From Planctomycetota bacterium (lineage in GTDB: Bacteria > Planctomycetota > Phycisphaerae > UBA1845 > UTPLA1), in assembly GCA_015654675.1 (NCBI GenBank), contig JAATGM010000051.1:62001-126000 (forward strand): a DNA stretch of 64,000 nucleotides. Direction: 5' to 3'. Made by a program: the position numbers and the translations under genes. Below the pieces are notes generated by a model. The model was not told the origin of the DNA, did not search any database, and saw only the letters and a program-made list of their open reading frames with translations. Positions 54,155 to 63,744 of this stretch are shown here, piece by piece. Numbering within the stretch: the stretch's first letter is position 1; each line of letters begins with the position of its first letter.

Positions 54155-54739
54155 ATGTCGGACGCACCCATTCTGCCTGTCAGCATTGCCCGCATCGGCC
54201 TGCACGAGCTTCGCCGGAGTTGGGGCTGGATTCTTGCCATCGGCATCGTGCTGATCGTGATTGGGACGGCCGCGATCGGTCGTTCCCGCATGGCGACGTT
54301 CTCAACCGTGGTCGTGTTTGGCTGGCTGCTGATCATTGGCGGCGCGATTCAGGCACTGCATGCATTTGCGATGCGGGCGTGGGGCGGCTTTCTGGTGCAA
54401 CTGATCGGCGGGCTGCAGGCGCTGGTGGTGGGATTCATGATGGTCGCCCATCCGGCCGCCGGGGCTCTGACGCTGACAATTCTGATCGCGGCCGGGTTCA
54501 TGATCGGCGGGATGTTTCGGATCGCGGCCGGTATTGCCCTGGATTTGCCGCATCGCGGGTGGGTAATTCTGAATGGCCTCGTGACGTTGGCGCTGGGGGT
54601 ACTGATCTGGCGTCAGTGGCCGATTTCGGGGCTGTGGGTGATTGGCTTGTTCATCGGAATCGACTTTATTTTCACGGGCTGGTCGCTGGTGATGCTGGCG
54701 ATGGTGGTGAAAAACCCGCCGCGAACGGCGATGCGCTGA
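54155..54739 (+). CDS. HdeD-like (DUF308) membrane protein
   Basis: The protein is 194 residues with AAGGAG before ATG 54155. Six short hydrophobic helices in pairs (WGWILAIGIVLIVIGTAAI, TVVVFGWLLIIGGAIQ and later copies) match the DUF308/HdeD family of three-repeat membrane proteins linked to acid-stress resistance in E. coli. No catalytic residues. It converges on the MacB-like gene with 2 bases between stops. Confidence 0.88.
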   Translation: MSDAPILPVSIARIGLHELRRSWGWILAIGIVLIVIGTAAIGRSRMATFSTVVVFGWLLIIGGAIQALHAFAMRAWGGFLVQLIGGLQALVVGFMMVAHPAAGALTLTILIAAGFMIGGMFRIAAGIALDLPHRGWVILNGLVTLALGVLIWRQWPISGLWVIGLFIGIDFIFTGWSLVMLAMVVKNPPRTAMR

Positions 54740-54741
54740 GG

Positions 54742-56019
54742 TTATTCGAAGCGCAAGGCGTCGATCGGGTCGAGGCGGCTGGCGCGCCACGCGGGATAGA
54801 AGCCGAAGAAGATTCCGACGAGCAGCGAGAACACGACCGAAACCGAAATTGACCAGGTGGTGACGACGGTTTCCCAACCCTTGTATGTCTCCAGAATGCG
54901 CGAGACGCCCACGCCGGCCAGAACGCCGACAATTCCACCCAGACAGCAGAGCAAGACGGCTTCGACGAGGAACTGGCCCATGATGGTGGGTGGGTTCGCG
55001 CCGATGGCCATGCGCAGGCCGATTTCGCGGGTGCGCTCGGTTACGGACACCAGCATGATGTTCATGATTCCGACGCCGCCGACGACGAGCGAGACGGAGG
55101 CGATGACGAGCAACAACTGTCGGAAGACCTCGGCGGTTTCTTCCTGAACGGCGGCGTTTTCGGCGAGGTCGAAGATGCGGAAGTCATCTGCCTCGTTGGG
55201 GCCGAGGTGATGCCGCTCGCGTAGCACCTGTCGCACCTGCTCGCGGACGAGGGGCATCGGGACTCCCTGCTTTGCCGCGGCGAGCATCGTGCCGGATTTT
55301 TCCTGCCCGGCGAGTTTTGTTTGAAATGAGCGGAACGGGAAGATGATGCAGTCGTCGTAATCGCGTCCATCCGAACTGCGGCCCTTCCCGGCGAGCAGCC
55401 CGACGATCTTGAATGGAACGCGATTGGCGCGGATCGTCTCGCCGACGGGGTTGACGGAGCCGAAGAGCTCGCGGGCGGCGGTCTGGCCGATGCAGCAGAC
55501 CTTTGCGAGTGAGTCATCGTCTTCCTGCGTGAAGTTGCGGCCTTCGGAGGCAGGCCAGCGGCGGATGTCGAAAAAGTTCGCAAAGACGCCCTGGACCGAA
55601 GTTTGGTAGTTCGCGAAAGATGACGAGACCTGCATCGTGATTCGATTGGAGGGCGTGGCGGCGCGGACGTGGCTGCACTGCTGCATGACGGCGAGGGCGT
55701 CGTCGGTGGTCATGGTGGCCGATGCGCCGGCGCCGGTCTGGACGCCTTGGCGCTGAATGCCCCATGACCCGATGAACATCCAGTCGTCGCCCATGGCGGA
55801 GATTTCGCGCTGCACGCGGCGCTGGGCGCCCTCGCCCATGGCAACGACGGTGATGACGGAACCGATGCCGATGATGATGCCGAGCGTTGCGAGCGACGTG
55901 CGAACTTTATTTTTGCCGAGACTGCCGGCGGCTTCGCCGATTGTGGCGAACAGGCCGGTTAAGCCACTGTGGCCGCGGCGGCGCTTCTTCTGAACGGAGG
56001 TGTGGGCTGCCTGGTGCAC
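54742..56019 (-). CDS. MacB-like ABC transporter permease (FtsX family)
   Basis: The protein is 425 residues from GTG 56019 with AGGA 7 bases upstream. MacB_PCD plus FtsX layout: one helix near residue 45-65 (TSLATLGIIIGIGSVITVVAMG), a periplasmic domain to about 285, and three helices at the end (LLLVIASVSLVVGGVGIMNIM, FLVEAVLLCCLGGIVGVLAG, SVVFSLLVGIFFGFYPAWRA). The motif GIMNIMLVSVTERTREIGLRMA is canonical. The cognate ATPase and adaptor are not next to it. Its partner gene upstream is a flavin reductase, 10 bases away, which is an unusual neighbour. Confidence 0.92.
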   Translation of the reverse strand: MHQAAHTSVQKKRRRGHSGLTGLFATIGEAAGSLGKNKVRTSLATLGIIIGIGSVITVVAMGEGAQRRVQREISAMGDDWMFIGSWGIQRQGVQTGAGASATMTTDDALAVMQQCSHVRAATPSNRITMQVSSSFANYQTSVQGVFANFFDIRRWPASEGRNFTQEDDDSLAKVCCIGQTAARELFGSVNPVGETIRANRVPFKIVGLLAGKGRSSDGRDYDDCIIFPFRSFQTKLAGQEKSGTMLAAAKQGVPMPLVREQVRQVLRERHHLGPNEADDFRIFDLAENAAVQEETAEVFRQLLLVIASVSLVVGGVGIMNIMLVSVTERTREIGLRMAIGANPPTIMGQFLVEAVLLCCLGGIVGVLAGVGVSRILETYKGWETVVTTWSISVSVVFSLLVGIFFGFYPAWRASRLDPIDALRFE

Positions 56020-56029
56020 GTAGCGTCCT

Positions 56030-56509
56030 TTAGTAGTTCAGGCCATTTCTACGAACATGGACATAGGGCTCGAAGCCGTCCTGGCATCGGGCGTCGATGA
56101 CTTCGCCGACGTAGAGCCAGTGATCGCCTGATTCGTATTTCGCATGCACGCGGCAGGAGATGGCGTTGGCGCAGTCGGCCAGGACGACACCCGCGGGCGT
56201 GTTCGTTGCCTCGATGCCGGCGAAGGCGTCCTGACCGGCCTCGAATCCGCGACCGAAGTGGCGGAACATAGGTTTGGGGTCGGTCCCGATCTGATTGAGG
56301 ACGAAGTGCCAGGATTCGTCGATGAGTGGTTCGATTGGTCGGCCTTTACGAACTGCGACGGACAGCGCGAGCGGCTCGAATCCCGCCTGCTGTACCCAGG
56401 ATGCCAGCATCCCGGTGCGCCGGTCGCCGGAGGATGCCGTAAGGATGAAGACGCCACTGGGGAGACGACCCACGGCTTGAGCGATTTGATCTCGAACCTT
56501 CGTTTCCAT
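56030..56509 (-). CDS. Flavin reductase-like FMN-binding protein
   Basis: The protein is 159 residues from ATG 56509; the upstream frame was rejected. It has the split-barrel flavin reductase pattern: VGRLPSGVFILTASSGDRRTGMLASWVQQAGFEPL, a hydrophobic SVAVRKGRPIEPLI, and HWLYVGEVIDARCQ near the end. Such proteins reduce or bind FMN and often pair with flavoprotein oxygenases or A-type flavoproteins. No such partner is in the window. GAGGTG lies upstream. Divergent from the GT-C gene at 56620. Confidence 0.85.
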   Translation of the reverse strand: METKVRDQIAQAVGRLPSGVFILTASSGDRRTGMLASWVQQAGFEPLALSVAVRKGRPIEPLIDESWHFVLNQIGTDPKPMFRHFGRGFEAGQDAFAGIEATNTPAGVVLADCANAISCRVHAKYESGDHWLYVGEVIDARCQDGFEPYVHVRRNGLNY

Positions 56510-56619
56510 GCCTTGATACACCTCAATCGGAGGGCCGCGCGTATTATAGGTTCGCGCGGGGGATCGTGCGAAGCATTTAACGATGGCGGCCGGTCCGGCT
56601 TTTCGGATAATGCGTGGCG

Positions 56620-58173
56620 ATGATCGCAACCGATGCCGCCGCAACTTCGATCGTGCCTCCAATGCAGGCGGGCGGAGGCGCGTGGCGGATAGCGGGCGTC
56701 GCGGTGCTGCTGCTCGCGCTTGCGATCCGCGTGCCGCTCGTTTTGCAGCCGGCCTGCATCGACCGCAACGGGGTCCAGTTTGTCGAGTTCGCCCGGCAAC
56801 TGGGGGACGACCCGATTCGCTGGATGAAGGCAACCACCCGGCAGCCGGGCTTTGCGGCTTTGATATTCGTAACGCATACGCTGTTCAATGACTGGCTGGG
56901 CGGGAACACTCCGGAGGCGTGGCAGCGTTGCGGAGAGTTGCTGGCGCTGATCGGCGGGGTGGCCACGTGCGGGTGTGTGTTTCTGCTCGCGATGGCGCTG
57001 TTTGACGTCAAGATCGGGGCGACGGCCGGTGTGCTTGCGGCGCTATGGCCGCAGGGTGCGGAGATGTCGGCCGAAGTTCTGTCGGACATGCCGCACTTGG
57101 CGCTTTATTTGGGGGCGCTGCTTTGCGTGTTACGCGCGATTCGGGACGGGAGCCGAGGGGTCCTACTGTGCGGGGGGCTCCTGGCCGGCTTGTGCTATTT
57201 GATGCGTCAGGAGGCGGTAGGGCTGGTGGCGGCCGCGGCGGTGTGCTGGTGGCTGGACTCGCCGGACCGAAGCATTCGCCGACGATTCGCGGGCGTGTTG
57301 CTGCTCGGCCTCGGATTTGTCCTTGCTGCGTCGCCACACTCCATCCTGACGGGGCGGTGGATACCGAATAAGAATCCGCTCGATCTGCTTCGCCTGCTGC
57401 ATCCGCCTTCGAGCGGACCGGCCACGGCGGGATTCCTGCTTGGCTATGACGTTACGTCCTGGCGAGTTCCCGATCGGTTGATTGCGGACTGGTTGAGGAG
57501 TGGTCGCGTCGTGCTGCCTGTTCTTTTCCTTTATGGCGCGCTTGCCAGGATGGCGCCGCGCGCTGAGCGCCGCGGGCGGCGGTTGGTCGTGCTGGCGGTG
57601 ATCGCGCAGTTGTTGCTGCTGCAGACGCGGGCGGCGATTTACGGCGAGTTGAGCGCCCGCTATGTGGCAATACCGCTCGCGCTCACGCTGCCCTGGGCGG
57701 CGTCGGGTTGGCTGACACTCATTCGGCGCGTGCGACCCAATCGTGCCGCCAAAGCGGCCGCGATCGTGATTCCCGTGCTTCCGCTGGCATTTTATCTGAC
57801 GCGTCCGGTGTATGGTGGGAAGGCGCATTATCGCGCGGCGGGAATTTGGCTGCGGCAGCATTCCAAGCCCGAGGACCTGATACTCGCACACGAAAACCTC
57901 GAACAGGCCATGTTCTATGCCGATCGAACCTATCCGGCGGCAACGTGGAGCAAATCTGTGCGCGCGGATGGAATCGAGCAGATCGCGGGGCGAATCGCTG
58001 CTGAACATCCGGCCTGGTTTGTCGACGCCGAGGACACGCATCGCGGGCTGCTCGACGAGGGCGCATACTTCGCATCAATCCGAGCCGGCGGCATTCCGGC
58101 GATTCGGCCCGCGATGGAGTTTGGGCCGGCGGGACGACGCGTATTCATCTTTCAAGTCGAGCCCTCGAAATGA
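56620..58173 (+). CDS. GT-C family membrane glycosyltransferase-like protein
   Basis: The protein is 517 residues; ATG 56620 is preferred over GTG 56614. About eleven hydrophobic helices are present. The first luminal loop has CIDRNGVQFVEFARQLGDD and TTRQPGFAALIF, which resembles the loop with the catalytic Asp in PMT/ArnT-like enzymes. A soluble C-terminal domain from about residue 395 (HYRAAGIWLRQHSKPEDLI) ends the protein, a usual arrangement in this group. Donor is probably a polyprenyl-phosphate sugar. It shares ATGA with the next glycosyltransferase gene. Confidence 0.78.
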   Translation: MIATDAAATSIVPPMQAGGGAWRIAGVAVLLLALAIRVPLVLQPACIDRNGVQFVEFARQLGDDPIRWMKATTRQPGFAALIFVTHTLFNDWLGGNTPEAWQRCGELLALIGGVATCGCVFLLAMALFDVKIGATAGVLAALWPQGAEMSAEVLSDMPHLALYLGALLCVLRAIRDGSRGVLLCGGLLAGLCYLMRQEAVGLVAAAAVCWWLDSPDRSIRRRFAGVLLLGLGFVLAASPHSILTGRWIPNKNPLDLLRLLHPPSSGPATAGFLLGYDVTSWRVPDRLIADWLRSGRVVLPVLFLYGALARMAPRAERRGRRLVVLAVIAQLLLLQTRAAIYGELSARYVAIPLALTLPWAASGWLTLIRRVRPNRAAKAAAIVIPVLPLAFYLTRPVYGGKAHYRAAGIWLRQHSKPEDLILAHENLEQAMFYADRTYPAATWSKSVRADGIEQIAGRIAAEHPAWFVDAEDTHRGLLDEGAYFASIRAGGIPAIRPAMEFGPAGRRVFIFQVEPSK

Positions 58174-59513
58174 ACAACGACGGCACTCCGGCGACCACCG
58201 GCTTTGCAGGGAGGGCAGCGAATTGGATCGAGCTCCATCGAGGTATTATTTGGAAGACCGTGGTCATTGCGGCGGTGGCATATGCCGTTGTCGACTGCGT
58301 GAGGTTTCCGCAGGCGATGGAGAAACGGAAGCCGACGCTTAAGCGGTGGCTGCCGTTTGCGGCCGAGCTTGGCCGCGATGATCGACTCTATGAGCGTCAT
58401 CCGGATTATTTGTATCCGCCGTTTTTTCTTGTGCTGCTTCGTCCGCTGACGCGCGTTTCGCCGGCCACGGCGGCGATGATGTGGCAACTGGCGAAATATG
58501 TCGCGATCGTGGAGACTTTTTCCGCCGCATGGGGAGTATTGCGGCGGGCCGGGCCGCTGCCGATGTGGGTTGAACTGGCGACGGTCGTGGTCGCGCTGCG
58601 GTTTGTGCATTCCGATCTGAGGCATGGGAATATCAATTTGTTCATTGCCGCGCTGGTGACGGGGGCCGCTTGGCTGTTTGTGAGCAACCGGCGATTTGCG
58701 GCCGGCGCGGCCGTGGCCGTGGCGGCGTGCATCAAGGTGACGCCGGCGCTGTGGATTGTGTACTTCGCGTGGAAACGTCAGTGGCGAGCCCTGCTGGGGG
58801 CGGCTTTGGGGGCTGCGATTGCGCTGGAGTTCGTTCCGTGGCTGGTCATCGGGCCGCGCCTGAATCACGAGTTGCTGTTGCGGTGGAATGCGCATGTGAT
58901 CGAGTCCTTCGTGGCGGAAGGAAAGATCGAATCCATCGGAATGAACCAGTCACTCACGGCGGTCACGAATCGGCTCCTGGGTGGATCCGATCTGGGGGCA
59001 GAGGAACGGCGGGCGGTCATCGTCGATCTCAACGACCGTACGATTCACTGGATTCAGCGCGGGCTTGCACTGGGTCTGATTGTATTGACCGGGTGGGCAT
59101 GTCGCGGCGCGGTGTTGACCAATCCATTTCCGTTGGCGGGCAACGCGGCGCTGATTGCCGCGATCGAATGGTCGATTCTCGCGCCGGTTACTTTAGCGCT
59201 TTCAGGTTATACGTGGACCGGGCACTTCTGCATGCTCGTATTGCCGATTGCGACGATGTTTGCATTCTTGTCGCGGCCGCGCGACATCACTCGCCGATTT
59301 GGCCACCTCGTGGCGTGCGTGGGCACCCTGGTCGCCTCGCTCATATTCGTCGTGGCGACGGACATTCTCACGCCGGCCGTTCGGGAATGGACGGTGAATC
59401 ACGGCCTGCCGTTGCTCGGGGCGTTGAGCATGCTGGCGGCGTTGATTGCGGCGCGCGAGTGCATGCGCGGCCAGGAGCGGGCAGATCAACCGTCGCGGCG
59501 CGTCCAGACGTAG
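58170..59513 (+). CDS. GT87 (DUF2029) family mannosyltransferase-like membrane protein
   Basis: The protein is 447 residues with about ten hydrophobic helices. YLYPPFFLVLLRPLT near residue 85, RHGNINLFIAALV near 155 and CIKVTPALWIVYFAWKR near 190 are typical of the DUF2029/GT87 polyprenyl-phosphate-mannose-dependent enzymes. Acceptor unknown. The first four bases overlap the previous gene, so the two are co-translated. The 3' end overlaps the convergent cupin gene by 28 bases. Confidence 0.82.
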   Translation: MNNDGTPATTGFAGRAANWIELHRGIIWKTVVIAAVAYAVVDCVRFPQAMEKRKPTLKRWLPFAAELGRDDRLYERHPDYLYPPFFLVLLRPLTRVSPATAAMMWQLAKYVAIVETFSAAWGVLRRAGPLPMWVELATVVVALRFVHSDLRHGNINLFIAALVTGAAWLFVSNRRFAAGAAVAVAACIKVTPALWIVYFAWKRQWRALLGAALGAAIALEFVPWLVIGPRLNHELLLRWNAHVIESFVAEGKIESIGMNQSLTAVTNRLLGGSDLGAEERRAVIVDLNDRTIHWIQRGLALGLIVLTGWACRGAVLTNPFPLAGNAALIAAIEWSILAPVTLALSGYTWTGHFCMLVLPIATMFAFLSRPRDITRRFGHLVACVGTLVASLIFVVATDILTPAVREWTVNHGLPLLGALSMLAALIAARECMRGQERADQPSRRVQT

Positions 59514-60016
59514 GGGATGTCGTTTTCGTGCGGGTCGGCGCGGAATTCGTCGGGGGTTTTGTAGTTGTAGCATTCAGTGGTGACGTTCACGACCATCGAC
59601 TCGTGGTCCGATACGCACATCCAGCCGTGATAGACGCCGGGCGGAATACGCAGGAGGGCGGGCTGATGCTCGCTCAGGTACATCTCGTTTACTTCGCCGC
59701 GCGTGGGCGAGTTTTCGCGGGCGTCGTAGAGGGCGGCCTTGATCGCGCCGCGAACGCAGTAGAAGTGATCGGTCTGCAGATTGTGGAAATGCCAGGCCTT
59801 CACGATGCCCGGATAGGTGGTGGTGAAGTAGACCTGACCGAATTTTTCGAACCACGGGTCATCGGCGCGCATGATTTCGCCAAGCCGACCGCGCTCGTCG
59901 GGAAGAATACGCGCCCGGCGGGCGCGCACGCCTTCAATGACGGTCTTTCGGCCGCGGAGCAGGAGCGATTCGTCGGCAAAGACGACGCGAAGAGGGGGCA
60001 GTTTCGACTTGTCCAT
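59486..60016 (-). CDS. dTDP-4-dehydrorhamnose 3,5-epimerase-like cupin
   Basis: The protein is 176 residues. RmlC-like features: LGEIMRADDPWFEKFGQVYFTTTYPGIVKAWHFH with the His-containing catalytic strand, NLQTDHFYCVRGAIKAALYD and IPPGVYHGWM. Two His residues of the canonical RmlC active site are conserved in form. The protein belongs to the broad nucleotide-sugar epimerase cupins; the exact sugar is not clear. Its gene faces the GT87 gene and lies 77 bases before the 347-residue glycosyltransferase on the same strand. Confidence 0.78.
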   Translation of the reverse strand: MDKSKLPPLRVVFADESLLLRGRKTVIEGVRARRARILPDERGRLGEIMRADDPWFEKFGQVYFTTTYPGIVKAWHFHNLQTDHFYCVRGAIKAALYDARENSPTRGEVNEMYLSEHQPALLRIPPGVYHGWMCVSDHESMVVNVTTECYNYKTPDEFRADPHENDIPYVWTRRDG

Positions 60017-60093
60017 TGCAGGTAAACTCCGAAATCAGCCGCGCGCTGCGGCGCGCTGAGGTGTGGCGACAATAATGGCGGGGCAGGCGACGG

Positions 60094-61137
60094 TCAACGC
60101 GATCCCGCGCCCAGTTCGCCAACGAGCGACAGCCGGCGGAGCAGGACGTCGACCCGGTTGAGATACTGGTGGTCGCGAAGGGTGCGTTGCTGGGAGGCGC
60201 GGGCAATTTCCATTCTTGAGGCCGGATTGCCGAGATAGAACTTCACCTTTTCGGCGAAGTCGGAAAGCCCACTGAAGAGGACAATTTCCTGGTCGGGCTC
60301 GTAGTAGTCCAGAACCTCGGGGCGGTCGGCGAAGATCATCTGAAAGGCGCCGGCCATGGCCGCCTCGAACGTGCGCGGGCCGGGAGTGGACGGTGTGATC
60401 TTGAAGCGTTCATTGGCGTACGAGTGGTCGCGTGCGAGATTGAGCACGATGCGGGAGCGGCTGTAATGCTCGATGAGCTGATGGCTGCTCAGTCGCTCAT
60501 TGCGGACATAAGAGGCATGACCGCGCCACTCGTCGCCGCAAATGAGCGTGCGATGTTTGCGAAGGACCGGGGCGAGACCGTCGATGATGGATTGGCGATT
60601 TGAGAATCCGACGCCGCAAAAGAAAATGTCATAGTCGTATTTCCGGTCGGATGCGGGTACTTCGCGAAAGTGCTGCGTCTTCGAGGCCGCAGTCGGCAGG
60701 TGGAACACGTGCGGCCGGCGGTAGAAGGATCTTGTCCAGCGATCATTGGTGAAGACGACGTCGGCCAGTTCGGCGAATTTGTATTCGGCGTCAAATTCGT
60801 AAGGGTCGTCGGTCAACCAGATGGCGAGGGGGAAACCGAGTTTCTTCGCGGCATCGGCAACGCCGTAGAAATCGGATTCGTCGGCCAGGGCGGAGCCGTA
60901 GATCAAGACAAATGCATCGCGCATGCCGCGCAGGGCTGACTCGTAGCGCGGGAGGGAGCAGGTGCGGACGTGATCCGAGCCAAGTCGCTCAGCCAGGGCG
61001 TCCACGACCGCGTCGCGCATGGATGTGTTGCGGTTCAAGGCGTCGGGTACGCCGCCCATGACGAGCGCCGAACTCAGTTTTGCGACGGGAGTTTCCCGCG
61101 CGGGCGCGGCGATTTCGGTTTCCAGGCCAATCGTCAT
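60094..61137 (-). CDS. CgeB-type glycosyltransferase
   Basis: The protein is 347 residues and soluble. WLTDDPYEFDAEYKFAELAD near 110, VFTNDRWTRSFYRRPHVFHLP and the C-terminal PSTPGPRTFEAAMAGAF near 255 followed by DYYEPDQEIVLF match the CgeB/DUF3880 plus glycosyl-transferase-1_2 arrangement. The family modifies spore coats or surface polysaccharide in other bacteria. Its sequence is a clear paralogue of the N-terminal half of the next protein. The start overlaps that gene's stop (ATGA). Confidence 0.82.
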   Translation of the reverse strand: MTIGLETEIAAPARETPVAKLSSALVMGGVPDALNRNTSMRDAVVDALAERLGSDHVRTCSLPRYESALRGMRDAFVLIYGSALADESDFYGVADAAKKLGFPLAIWLTDDPYEFDAEYKFAELADVVFTNDRWTRSFYRRPHVFHLPTAASKTQHFREVPASDRKYDYDIFFCGVGFSNRQSIIDGLAPVLRKHRTLICGDEWRGHASYVRNERLSSHQLIEHYSRSRIVLNLARDHSYANERFKITPSTPGPRTFEAAMAGAFQMIFADRPEVLDYYEPDQEIVLFSGLSDFAEKVKFYLGNPASRMEIARASQQRTLRDHQYLNRVDVLLRRLSLVGELGAGSR

Positions 61138-63593
61138 GGCATCCCCCGCAATCGCGAGAGGGCGCGGCGAAATGTCTGCTTTAGTCCGTTCCGACCGTAG
61201 TAGCTCATGACCTTGCGATGGAGCGACAGCCGCCGCGCCCGCGCCGAGAGCTGCACGAACGCCATGCGCCCGGCATCGTGCGAATCAGCCCGGCCCCATG
61301 CGCCGTGCAGCCGGCGATTGCCACAGTCGATGGGGTCGAAGTCGTCCGAGTCCGGCTGGCGCGCGGCAAAACTGCTTTCATGGGACAGCAGCGATTCATA
61401 CAGAGATTCGTAGGCGCTGGTGGCGCCGCCGTGGGTTGCAAAATGCGCTTCGGCGCCGCCGGCGCGGAGCCGTTCGAGCAGGCCGCGTTCATGCACGAGC
61501 CGCTCGATGGCCTCGGCGATTGCGCCCGGCGAATCGGGCGTGACCTTCAGCCCATCGACGCCGTCGGTCACTCGTTCGCCGAGCGCACCGATATCCGAGA
61601 CGATCGGTACGACGCCGGCGGCCCAGCATTCGGACAGGGTCAGTACGTAGCTTTCGGGCCAAACGGAGGCGAGCAACGCGACGTCGACCCGGCTGAGCAT
61701 GTCGGGCAGGTCGGCGGGGTTGTACGACCCGATGATTTCCACATGGTCGAGGCCGACGGTGTCCATGATCTGGGGATAGGGTTCGTCGAGGCGACCCATG
61801 ACGATGAACTGCACGGCTTTGGTGTCGCGACAGTGATTAAAGAGGTGGATGAGGGCATCGCCACCCTTGGGATAGGTGAAGTTTCCGACCGCGGCGCAGA
61901 CCAGGGGGCGATTGCTGTGGGGCGGCCGGTGCCGGACTGTGCTGAATCGCTTTGGATCGATGCCCGGCGAGATTACACGGACTTGTTCGGCGAGGTGTGG
62001 GTACGCGGAGGCGATGATTGCTTTCTGGCTCTCGCTGACGCACGTGATTGCATGTGCCCGCGACAGAACGTAGGCGACGAATGACCTGCGGGCCGCCTGG
62101 CTTCCCGCAGCCAGACTGTCGCTGCGGCGGAGGTCGATGTCACAAGCATCGAGGGGGGGGCGCGTCGTCCAGCAAAACTTCCCGGCTGCGTCGAGCAGGT
62201 TGAATCGCGGGCAGACGACGAAATAGTCGTGCAGCGTGACGACGGTCGCGGCACCGTGGCGCCGGGCGACATCGAGCAGCGACATGGGGTGATGCATAAA
62301 GTGCATGAAATGCACGACGTCGATGCGATGGCGTTCGAGGATTCGGGCGAATTGGTGTTCGCGCTCGATGTCAAAGTAAGCGTACGGGCTGAGCGGGTTG
62401 GAAAGTGGAAAAGACCAGCGATTATCTCGCGATCGAAGGACCATGCGGGTTCGATCGGCGGAGCGGCTGTCCGGATAGTAGAGATATCCGTGGAACGAAG
62501 GCGAGAGACGCTCGATGGTGTCGAGCGTATGGAGCTCGGTTCCGCCGAAAGGAGGCGTTTCGCTGGCGTTATGGACGACGTATAGCACTGATCGGGGTTT
62601 CGTGGATTCGATACGCAGCTGCTGACGCGGCTCGACGTCTTCGAGCCGTTTCAACAGCGCCTGCACGCGATGCCGATAGAGATGGCTGGCCCGCGCCCGA
62701 TTCTGGGAGGCGCGGGCAATCCGTACGCGGCGCTCGGGGTGATCGAGAAAGTGTCGAATCAGCGAGACACAGTCGTCAGCCGTTCGGAAATAGCTCAGTT
62801 CGCTATCGCGTTCGAAGTAGTCGTTGGTTTCGGGAAGCGTATCTTCAACGAGCTGGAAAGCGCCGGCGAGCGCGGTCTCGAAGAGCCGCGGCCCGGGCGT
62901 CGTGCTCGGCTGATCGACGCCACTGGCGGAAAACACGCGATGCAGATAGAGAACGATTTTGGATCGGTTCTGGACGGTGGCGAGTTCGGAATTGCCCAGT
63001 CGGTAGTTCAACTCAAAGTCGGGTACGCCCAGATCGGGCTTGGGGACGAACTCATTGTGCGGCAGGATGAATTTGCAGCGCAGGCCGTGGAGCTGCCCGA
63101 CAATCTTGCGCAATAGCGCGACGCGATTCGGCCAGGCCACACCCGCGAAGAAGACGTCGTAAAGGAAGTCACGCTCAGCCTCGACGACTTCGCGATAGTG
63201 GTACGGTTCGGACGCCGCCAGCGGGAGATGATGGACTTTGGGGGATGCGTAGGAGCGCACGCTTCCGCGATCGTTCGAGAAAATGAGATCGAACAGGTCA
63301 AAGTTTCGCTGGTTGGTGGCCTGCTCGTACGGGTCTTCGGTAAGCCAGAGGACCATGCGCGGACATCGTTCGCGCAGCCGCGAAATCATTCGCCGGTGCA
63401 ATTCCTGGCCGTCCAGACACACCACTACATTGCAGCGATGTCTCGCCAGGTCCTCGAGGCAACTGTGATAGTCGGAGACGAAGACAGAGTTTTCCCCCAG
63501 CAACTCTTCGAAGGCGTCGCGCACGAAGGTTGTGAGGTATCCGTTTAGATTACTTAGCTTGGTATTCAGTAACAGGACACGCCACGCGGTCAT
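61134..63593 (-). CDS. Two-domain glycosyltransferase: CgeB-type plus GT4
   Basis: The protein is 819 residues from ATG 63593 with GAGGG 6 bases upstream. Residues 1-325 form a CgeB-type unit (WLTEDPYEQ, FSNDRGSVRSY, STTPGPRLFETALAGAFQLV). Residues about 340-740 form a GT-B fold GT4 enzyme: GGTELHTLD, VHFMHFMHHPMSLLDVARRH, VTLHDYFVVCPRFNLL, the EX7E region WPESYVLTLSECWAAGVVP and DGVDGLKV. The C-terminal 80 residues are basic and may bind membrane or glycan. One polypeptide could add two different sugars. A likely promoter lies at 63745-63774. Confidence 0.85.
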   Translation of the reverse strand: MTAWRVLLLNTKLSNLNGYLTTFVRDAFEELLGENSVFVSDYHSCLEDLARHRCNVVVCLDGQELHRRMISRLRERCPRMVLWLTEDPYEQATNQRNFDLFDLIFSNDRGSVRSYASPKVHHLPLAASEPYHYREVVEAERDFLYDVFFAGVAWPNRVALLRKIVGQLHGLRCKFILPHNEFVPKPDLGVPDFELNYRLGNSELATVQNRSKIVLYLHRVFSASGVDQPSTTPGPRLFETALAGAFQLVEDTLPETNDYFERDSELSYFRTADDCVSLIRHFLDHPERRVRIARASQNRARASHLYRHRVQALLKRLEDVEPRQQLRIESTKPRSVLYVVHNASETPPFGGTELHTLDTIERLSPSFHGYLYYPDSRSADRTRMVLRSRDNRWSFPLSNPLSPYAYFDIEREHQFARILERHRIDVVHFMHFMHHPMSLLDVARRHGAATVVTLHDYFVVCPRFNLLDAAGKFCWTTRPPLDACDIDLRRSDSLAAGSQAARRSFVAYVLSRAHAITCVSESQKAIIASAYPHLAEQVRVISPGIDPKRFSTVRHRPPHSNRPLVCAAVGNFTYPKGGDALIHLFNHCRDTKAVQFIVMGRLDEPYPQIMDTVGLDHVEIIGSYNPADLPDMLSRVDVALLASVWPESYVLTLSECWAAGVVPIVSDIGALGERVTDGVDGLKVTPDSPGAIAEAIERLVHERGLLERLRAGGAEAHFATHGGATSAYESLYESLLSHESSFAARQPDSDDFDPIDCGNRRLHGAWGRADSHDAGRMAFVQLSARARRLSLHRKVMSYYGRNGLKQTFRRALSRLRGMP

Positions 63594-63744
63594 CTTCGAC
63601 CCTCGGTCACACCGGCAGCCGGTCCACCGGCGGCACTGGCGTCGGTCGTGCGGGTTTTGATGGGCAACCGCCTGCGTCGATCCGTCCTGGATCGGGCTTG
63701 TGGCGGCGACAGTCGCGGCGAGGCGGCGCTTATCCGCCCGCGTC

